This document shows positions 58,203 through 64,000 of a stretch of DNA of 64,000 nt, in pieces. The number at the start of each line of letters is the position of its first letter. The first letter of the stretch is position 1. A model generated the notes under the pieces. It did not search any database. It was not told the DNA's origin and saw only the letters and a list, made by a program, of their open reading frames with translations. Position numbers and translations under genes: made by a program. This stretch comes from Brevundimonas sp. 357 (GTDB lineage: Bacteria > Pseudomonadota > Alphaproteobacteria > Caulobacterales > Caulobacteraceae): assembly GCF_003938605.1 (NCBI RefSeq), contig NZ_RHWX01000004.1:124001-188000 (forward strand), read 5' to 3'.

Positions 58203-61200
58203 TGGGCGCGGCGCTGGCGCGGACCGATGCAGAACTGGGCGGCGCGCCGGAGGGGTTGGACGCCCTGATCGTCGCCGAGCGAACCAAGGCCCAGGGCGGG
58301 ACGGCTCTGTTTATCGCGCGCGATTATCAGCGCACAGGCAATTTCATCCAGGCCTTCCGCTTCTTCGCCAAGGATGTTGAAGTTCTTGAATATCCGTCGT
58401 GGGACTGTTTGCCCTATGACCGGCTGAGCCCTACCGCATCGGTCGCGGCGCAACGCATGGCGACTCTGACCCGGTTGGCGACGCGCGATCCGTCGGATCG
58501 AACGCCGCTGCTGGTGGTCGCCACGGTCGCAGCCGCCTCCCAGCGCACGCCGCCGCGCAGCGCCGTTACGGGCGCCGGTTTCGCGGCCAAGGTCGGCGCA
58601 GATCTCGATACGGCCGCCCTCGAGCGCTACGTTGCGGCCAACGGCTATGTACGCGCTTCCACCGTGTCGGAGCGCGGCGAATACGCCATTCGGGGCGGGG
58701 TGATCGATGTCTTCCCGCCGGGATTCGACGAGCCGGTGCGCCTCGACATGTTCGGGTCTGAGCTGGAATCGATCCGCGCCTTCGACCCCGAGACACAGCG
58801 TTCGACGCGCCAGTTGAAGGCGGTTTCGCTGTCGCCGGTGTCCGAAGTGCTGATGGATGCAGATTCGATCTCGCGCTTCCGCAGCGGCTATCTGAACCTG
58901 TTCGGCGCGCCGGGCGACGAGCCGATGTACGCCGCCGTCAGCGAGGGCGCGCGCCGTCAGGGCGTCGAGCACTGGCTGCCGCTGTTCTACGACCGGTTGG
59001 ACACGCTGTTCGACTATCTGCCGGATGCGGCGCCGGTCTTCCTCGACAGCCAGACGGAGCAGGCGCGCGGCGAGCGCTGGAACCTGACCATCGACGCCTA
59101 TGAGGCGCGCAAGGAGGCGGCGCGCGGCAAGGGCGGGGCGGCCTATCGCGCCCTGCCGCCCGCGCGGCTCTATCTGGACGAGAGCGACTGGAACAGCGCC
59201 CTGGCCGGTCGCGCCGTGCGCCGCCTGTCGCCGCTGGCCGCCGGTTCAGGCGAGGACGCGGGCGGCCGTCTGGGCCGCAGCTTCGCCGCCGAGCGGTCGC
59301 AGGACAGCGTCAATCTGTTCGCCGCCGTGGCCCAACACGCCGAAGCGCTGAAGGGGCAGGGCAAGCGCGTCCTGTTCGCCTCATGGTCCGAAGGCTCGGC
59401 CGAACGTCTGGCCGCCATGCTGGGCGATCACGGCCTGACGCACGTCGTGGCGGTGCGGGACTGGGACGATGTGCGAGGCGCGCCGGACGGCATCTATTTG
59501 CGCTCGGTGCTGCCGGTCGAGCATGGTTTCGTCACCGACGACCTGGCCGTCATCTCCGAGACCGACATTCTGGGCGACCGTTTGGCGCGGCCTAAGCGTA
59601 AGCGGCGGGCGTCGAACTTCCTGGCGGAAGCGTCGGCCCTGACGGCGGGCGATCTGGTGGTTCACCTGGATCACGGCATCGGCCGTTATGAGGGCTTGCG
59701 GACGCTGGAGATTCAGGAAGCGCCGCACGACTGCCTCGAACTCCTGTATGCGGGTGAGAGCAAGCTCTACCTGCCGGTTGAAAACATTGACCTTCTGACG
59801 CGCTACGGCACGGACGCCGAAGGGGTTCAACTCGACCGTCTGGGCGGCGCAGGCTGGCAGGCGCGCAAGGCCAAGGCCAAGGAGCGCCTGCGCGCCATGG
59901 CCGAGGGGCTGATCGCCCTGGCCGCCAAGCGGGCGCTGCGGGTGTCCGACGCCATCACGCCGCCCGCCGGCCTGTTCGACGAGTTCTGCGCCCGCTTCCC
60001 CTATGAGGAGACGGACGATCAGTTGAACGCCATCGGCGACGTGCTGGAAGATCTGGGCAAGGGCACGCCGATGGATCGCCTGATCTGCGGCGACGTCGGC
60101 TTCGGCAAGACCGAGGTCGCCCTGCGTGCGGCCTTTGTCGTGGCCATGACGGGGCAACAGGTCGCTATCGTCTGCCCGACGACCCTGCTGGCGCGCCAGC
60201 ACTTCAAGACCTTCAGCGAACGCTTCGCCGGCTGGCCGATCAAGGTGCGCCACCTGTCGCGCATGGTCACGGCCAAGGACGCGAACGAGACGCGCGCGGG
60301 TCTGAAGGACGGCAGTTTCGAGATCGTGGTGGGCACCCACGCCGTGCTGGCCGATCAGGTCGGCTTCAAGGATCTGGGCCTCGTCATCGTCGACGAGGAG
60401 CAGCACTTCGGCGTCAAGCACAAGGAGAAGCTGAAGTCCCTGCGGGCCGATGTTCACCTGCTGACCCTGACAGCCACGCCCATTCCGCGCACCTTGCAGA
60501 TGGCGCTGTCGGGCATCCGCGAGATGTCGATCATCGCCACCCCGCCGGTCGATCGTCTGGCTGTGCGGACCTATGTCACGCCGTGGGATCCCGTGCTGGT
60601 GCGCGAGGCCCTGCTGCGCGAGAAATATCGCGGCGGTCAGGCCTATTACGTCGCGCCGCGCCTGAAGGATTTGCCCGACATCGAGCGGTTCCTGCGCGAA
60701 CAGGTGCCTGAGGTGAAGTTCGTCGTCGGTCACGGCCAGATGAGCCCGACCCAGCTGGAAGCGGTCATGAGCGCCTTCTACGACGGCGAATATGACGTGC
60801 TTGTCTCGACCACCATCGTCGAAAGCGGCATCGACATTCCAACGGCCAACACGCTGGTCGTGCATCGCGCCGACATGTTCGGCCTGGCCCAGTTGCACCA
60901 GATCAGAGGCCGCATCGGCCGGTCCAAGGCGCGGGCCTTCGCCTATCTGACGACCGATCCGACCAAGCCGTTGAGCCTGTCGGCCGAGCGGCGTCTCCAG
61001 GTGCTGCAGTCGCTGGATAATCTGGGCGCCGGCTTCCAGTTGGCGAGTCACGATCTGGACCAGCGCGGCGGCGGCAATCTGCTGGGCGACGAACAGTCGG
61101 GCCACATCCGCGAGGTCGGCGTCGAACTGTATCAGCAGATGCTGGAGGACGCCGTCGCCGAACTGCGCGAACAGGGCGAAGCGGCGCCCGATCGCGGTTG

Positions 61201-61651
61201 GTCGCCTTCGATCAATGTCGGCGCGGCCGTATTGATTCCAGAGGATTACGTCCCGGACCTGAACGTTCGACTGAGCCTGTATCGCCGCCTGTCCGACGCC
61301 GAGAAGATGGAGGACCGCGAGGCCATGGCCGCCGAACTGATCGACCGGTTCGGCCCGCTGCCGGACGAGGCGCAGCAGCTTCTGCGGATCGTCGGGATCA
61401 AGGCCAACTGCCGTACCGCCATGATCGAAAAGATCGACATCGGGCCCAAGGGCGCGGTGCTGACCCTGCGCAACAACACCTTCCCCAATCCGATGGGGTT
61501 GGTGGGCCTGATCCAGAAGAACCACGCCTTCTGGAAGATCCGCCCGGATCAGAAGATCGTGGTGAAGGGCGACTGGCCCACGCCGGAGGATCGACTGAAG
61601 GTCGCCGAGCGCATCACCGCCGATCTGGCGCGGGTGGCGGGAGCGGCCTAG
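58202..61651 (+). CDS. mfd: Transcription-repair coupling factor Mfd
   Basis: About 1,149 residues, normal for Mfd. UvrB-like N-terminus, RNA-polymerase-interaction region ([23 protein letters not shown]), then RecG-like translocase motifs: GDVGFGKTE near 630, DEEQHFG near 731, [21 protein letters not shown], and the C-terminal TRCF domain. It removes stalled RNA polymerase at lesions and recruits UvrA. It overlaps the next, convergent gene by 4 bases. Confidence 0.96.
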   Translation: MGAALARTDAELGGAPEGLDALIVAERTKAQGGTALFIARDYQRTGNFIQAFRFFAKDVEVLEYPSWDCLPYDRLSPTASVAAQRMATLTRLATRDPSDRTPLLVVATVAAASQRTPPRSAVTGAGFAAKVGADLDTAALERYVAANGYVRASTVSERGEYAIRGGVIDVFPPGFDEPVRLDMFGSELESIRAFDPETQRSTRQLKAVSLSPVSEVLMDADSISRFRSGYLNLFGAPGDEPMYAAVSEGARRQGVEHWLPLFYDRLDTLFDYLPDAAPVFLDSQTEQARGERWNLTIDAYEARKEAARGKGGAAYRALPPARLYLDESDWNSALAGRAVRRLSPLAAGSGEDAGGRLGRSFAAERSQDSVNLFAAVAQHAEALKGQGKRVLFASWSEGSAERLAAMLGDHGLTHVVAVRDWDDVRGAPDGIYLRSVLPVEHGFVTDDLAVISETDILGDRLARPKRKRRASNFLAEASALTAGDLVVHLDHGIGRYEGLRTLEIQEAPHDCLELLYAGESKLYLPVENIDLLTRYGTDAEGVQLDRLGGAGWQARKAKAKERLRAMAEGLIALAAKRALRVSDAITPPAGLFDEFCARFPYEETDDQLNAIGDVLEDLGKGTPMDRLICGDVGFGKTEVALRAAFVVAMTGQQVAIVCPTTLLARQHFKTFSERFAGWPIKVRHLSRMVTAKDANETRAGLKDGSFEIVVGTHAVLADQVGFKDLGLVIVDEEQHFGVKHKEKLKSLRADVHLLTLTATPIPRTLQMALSGIREMSIIATPPVDRLAVRTYVTPWDPVLVREALLREKYRGGQAYYVAPRLKDLPDIERFLREQVPEVKFVVGHGQMSPTQLEAVMSAFYDGEYDVLVSTTIVESGIDIPTANTLVVHRADMFGLAQLHQIRGRIGRSKARAFAYLTTDPTKPLSLSAERRLQVLQSLDNLGAGFQLASHDLDQRGGGNLLGDEQSGHIREVGVELYQQMLEDAVAELREQGEAAPDRGWSPSINVGAAVLIPEDYVPDLNVRLSLYRRLSDAEKMEDREAMAAELIDRFGPLPDEAQQLLRIVGIKANCRTAMIEKIDIGPKGAVLTLRNNTFPNPMGLVGLIQKNHAFWKIRPDQKIVVKGDWPTPEDRLKVAERITADLARVAGAA

Positions 61652-63924
61652 CCGGCCCTTGATTGCATGCTGCGGATCAGGGCGCCGAACAGATTGACGT
61701 AGTCATCGGTCCATGGCCGTACTTCGGTCGGCTCCAGCTTGCGCCAGCGGCCGTCGGCCTTGAAGTCCGCCAGGCCTTCGGGCGTCGGCGAAATGGCCAG
61801 GGCCTCGGTCGAGGCTTCGGCCATCAGGGCGGCTTCCGGGTGCTCGATATAGATCTGGTGCAATTCGGTCGCGTCCAGTTCCCGGGCTGCTGCGACGGCG
61901 GGCAGGGTGATCTCCAGATTGCGGTTCGACAGGTGCAACACCACCACGCCCTTGGGCTTCAGCAGCTTGAGATAACCCGCGATCGCCTCGCGGGTCAGCA
62001 AATGAGTCGGCACGGCGTCGGACGAGAAGGCGTCGATGATCAGCAGGTCATAGGATCCGGCGGCCTCCTTGTTCAGCGTCAGCCGCGCATCGCCCAGAAC
62101 GGTGCGGATCGGGCCGTCGGCGCAGTCTGAGATGAAGGTGAACCACTTGGGATCGCGCGACAGGCGGTCGACCATGGGGTCGATCTCGAAGAAGGTCATC
62201 TGGTCCGAGGCGCGCTTGTAGGCCGCCATGGCGCCCGAGCCCTGACCCACCACGCCGATGACGGCGCGGGGGCCGCGCGCCTGGATCAGTTCGGCCGCCT
62301 GCCCCAGCGGCGTGGTTTGCGCATAGTACATGGTCGGGGCGCAGGCGAAGTCGGGGTTGCGCGCCTGGGCGCCGTGCAGGGTGGTGCCGTGCATCAATAC
62401 ATGAACGTCGCCGCCCATCTTGGGGTCCGGCGTCACGGCCACGCGCATGACGCCGAAGAAGCTGCGCTCGGACAGGCTCCAGTCGTAGCCTCGGCCGATA
62501 TAGTGGGCTGACAGAGTCATGGCGGCGACGACGGCGGTGAACATCAGCGCGCGGTCGCGGATCAGGAAGGCGCAGATGGCGGCGACGCCCAGGATGATCT
62601 GCGCCGTCGCGGTCAGTCCGAAATCGCTGAACGTGGCCCGCATCGACGGATTGTAGCGCATCATCTCGAACAGCAGCGGAACCGAGACCGCGATCACTAG
62701 ACCCGCTGTCATCAGCCAGGCCTCGCGCTTGGTCGGGCGGTCGCCCAGCCACGGGCGCGCCAGGCAGACCAGCACCATGACCAATGGGTATTCCAGCACC
62801 GTCTCGAACAGGACCGGCGCCAGCAGGGCGGTGAACGCGCCCCCCAGCACCCCGCCCAACGACATCAACAGATAGAACTCGGTCAGACGGTCCGGCGCGG
62901 GACGACGCGCGGCCAGCTGCTGGTGGCACATCAGGGTGGTGAAGAAGAAGGCGAGCAGATGCAGGCCCAGCAGCATCAGCCACTGCCCGGTCGTCATGCC
63001 GACCAGTGCGGCGACCATGATGGTGAATGTCGCCTGTAAAACGAGGGTGACGGGCAGGGGGATCCAGGGCTTGGCCTGGAAGGCGATGACGAAGGTCAGC
63101 AGGTATAGGGCCAGGGGCGCGACCCACAGGAAGGGCGCTGAGGCCACATCGGTCGACACATGCGCCGTGACGCCCAACATCAGGCTGGAGGGGGCTGCAG
63201 CAAGCAGAATCAGGATGATCTTGCGCGACCAGGGGATCGTCGGACTGCGCTTGGCCGACGCGGCGACGCGTGCGGCGCCGAGGCCGCGCGGCATGATGAT
63301 GGCCAGACCCACGATCATCAACGCGAAGGCGCCGTACCCGACCGTCCAGCCGATCGTCTGCGCGGACAGGGACGCCAGCGGCTCTAAAAGAGCGGGGTAG
63401 GCCAGCAGGGCCAGAAAGCTGCCGAGGTTGGAGGCGGCGTAGAGAACATAGGGATTGGCCCCGTCGGGGCGGCCGGCCCGCGCTCGGGCGTACCAGGCCT
63501 GAAGCAGGGGCGCCGTGGCCGACAGGATGGCGAACGGCGCGCCCACGGATAGGGCCAGAGCGCCCAGCAGCCAGCCGATCGGCGCGGCCGGGTCGGGATC
63601 GCCCAGGGCCTGTGTGATGCTGAGCGGCAGGAAGAGAGCCGCCGCCGCCAGCAGGACCAGATGCACCACGGCCTGCAATCGCACAGACGGTATCCGCTGC
63701 AGCAGGTGAGCGTAGAGATAGCCTGCGAGAAGCGCCGCCTGGAAGAATACCATGGCGGTGTTCCACACCGATGGCGATCCGCCCAGTAACGGCAGCACCA
63801 GCTTGGTCGCCATGGGTTGAACGATGAAGACCAGGCTGGCCGAAGTGAAGATGGCGACGGCGAAGGCCGCAGGTGTTATCGCATCGACCTTGCTTTGGGC
63901 CGGAGACAGGACGTGTTCGGTCAT
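61648..63924 (-). CDS. Fused membrane / spermidine-synthase-like protein
   Basis: A 758-residue protein. Residues 1-490 hold about twelve to fourteen hydrophobic helices, beginning SLVFIVQPMATKLVLPLLGGSPSVWNTAMVFFQAALLAGYLYAH. The C-terminal 250 residues form a spermidine-synthase-like Rossmann methyltransferase fold: GVVGQGSGAMAAYKR, FFEIDP, DAFSSDAVPTHLLTREAIAGYLKLLKPKGVVVLHLSNRNL. Such fused proteins are common in Alphaproteobacteria and their substrate is not known; transfer to a lipid or polyamine in the membrane is inference. The 76 bases upstream to the window end hold no recognised gene. Confidence 0.87.
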   Translation of the reverse strand: MTEHVLSPAQSKVDAITPAAFAVAIFTSASLVFIVQPMATKLVLPLLGGSPSVWNTAMVFFQAALLAGYLYAHLLQRIPSVRLQAVVHLVLLAAAALFLPLSITQALGDPDPAAPIGWLLGALALSVGAPFAILSATAPLLQAWYARARAGRPDGANPYVLYAASNLGSFLALLAYPALLEPLASLSAQTIGWTVGYGAFALMIVGLAIIMPRGLGAARVAASAKRSPTIPWSRKIILILLAAAPSSLMLGVTAHVSTDVASAPFLWVAPLALYLLTFVIAFQAKPWIPLPVTLVLQATFTIMVAALVGMTTGQWLMLLGLHLLAFFFTTLMCHQQLAARRPAPDRLTEFYLLMSLGGVLGGAFTALLAPVLFETVLEYPLVMVLVCLARPWLGDRPTKREAWLMTAGLVIAVSVPLLFEMMRYNPSMRATFSDFGLTATAQIILGVAAICAFLIRDRALMFTAVVAAMTLSAHYIGRGYDWSLSERSFFGVMRVAVTPDPKMGGDVHVLMHGTTLHGAQARNPDFACAPTMYYAQTTPLGQAAELIQARGPRAVIGVVGQGSGAMAAYKRASDQMTFFEIDPMVDRLSRDPKWFTFISDCADGPIRTVLGDARLTLNKEAAGSYDLLIIDAFSSDAVPTHLLTREAIAGYLKLLKPKGVVVLHLSNRNLEITLPAVAAARELDATELHQIYIEHPEAALMAEASTEALAISPTPEGLADFKADGRWRKLEPTEVRPWTDDYVNLFGALIRSMQSRAG

Positions 63925-64000
63925 GCGCTGCTTTCGACCTCGGGCGGATGATTCGGTCGAGGCGAGGCTATGACGACTCGATGATGGAGCGAATTCCCAT

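Overview
The window is GC-rich alphaproteobacterial chromosome, most likely Caulobacterales and probably Brevundimonas-like. The evidence is a PopZ polar organiser, FliX/FlbY-type flagellar genes beside flgI, a two-part GAAC-N7-GAAC SOS box, TTAA-N7-TTAA (CtrA-type) sites and several large TonB-dependent receptors. Organism and functions are inferred from protein and motif recognition alone; no database search was run. No CRISPR array, insertion sequence, prophage or rRNA was seen.

Layout. 1-8000: the end of secF; a squalene/phytoene-synthase-like protein; a divergent persulfide-stress module (persulfide-dioxygenase-like MBL hydrolase, SqrR/BigR-like two-cysteine ArsR regulator, rhodanese); a MarR regulator opposite a CynX-like transporter; trmFO; two paralogous membrane proteins. 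8000-15100: uvrA with a LexA box, a truncated haemoglobin, an ABC-F ATPase preceded by an overlapping small membrane ORF, and an EAL phosphodiesterase. 15100-18300: flagellar genes flgI-flgJ-flbY, divergent fliX, then dksA. 18300-22300: two small envelope proteins, gltX, a LOG-family protein and a lipoprotein.

22370-31504 is a lipid-degradation island. A TetR regulator faces coq4-like, fadE, a two-domain FabG4-like reductase, a MaoC hydratase, a thiolase and a fadD-like ligase, tightly packed and partly overlapping. The set encodes every step of beta-oxidation without a FadB-type enzyme, and its core resembles the mycobacterial FadE5/FabG4/HtdX/FadA2 set. It is followed by a BASS-family transporter, a KstD-like FAD dehydrogenase, a TonB receptor with AT-rich internal segments and a PraB-like secreted protein. 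Together these suggest uptake and oxidation of a hydrophobic substrate (lipid, alkane or sterol-like), but the substrate is not shown by sequence.

38200-43150: an orphan TonB-receptor-like barrel, then a GAF-Fis regulator without AAA+ domain next to an aldehyde dehydrogenase, with a perfect palindrome between them. 43300-51200: an XRE-cupin regulator opposite a TonB receptor, a DUF885 metalloprotease-like protein and a Tat-exported prolyl-oligopeptidase-like enzyme, which looks like a peptide uptake and degradation locus.

51330-64000 is housekeeping: tRNA-Asn, a SpoU methyltransferase, tRNA-Cys, a PCMT-like protein, tolC, popZ, recG, sdhE, mfd and a fused membrane/spermidine-synthase-like protein. 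Convergent neighbours often overlap by 4 bases, so transcription ends are densely packed. No intergenic stretch exceeds about 300 bases; the two longest (34087-34396 and 43932-44229) are divergent control regions described below.
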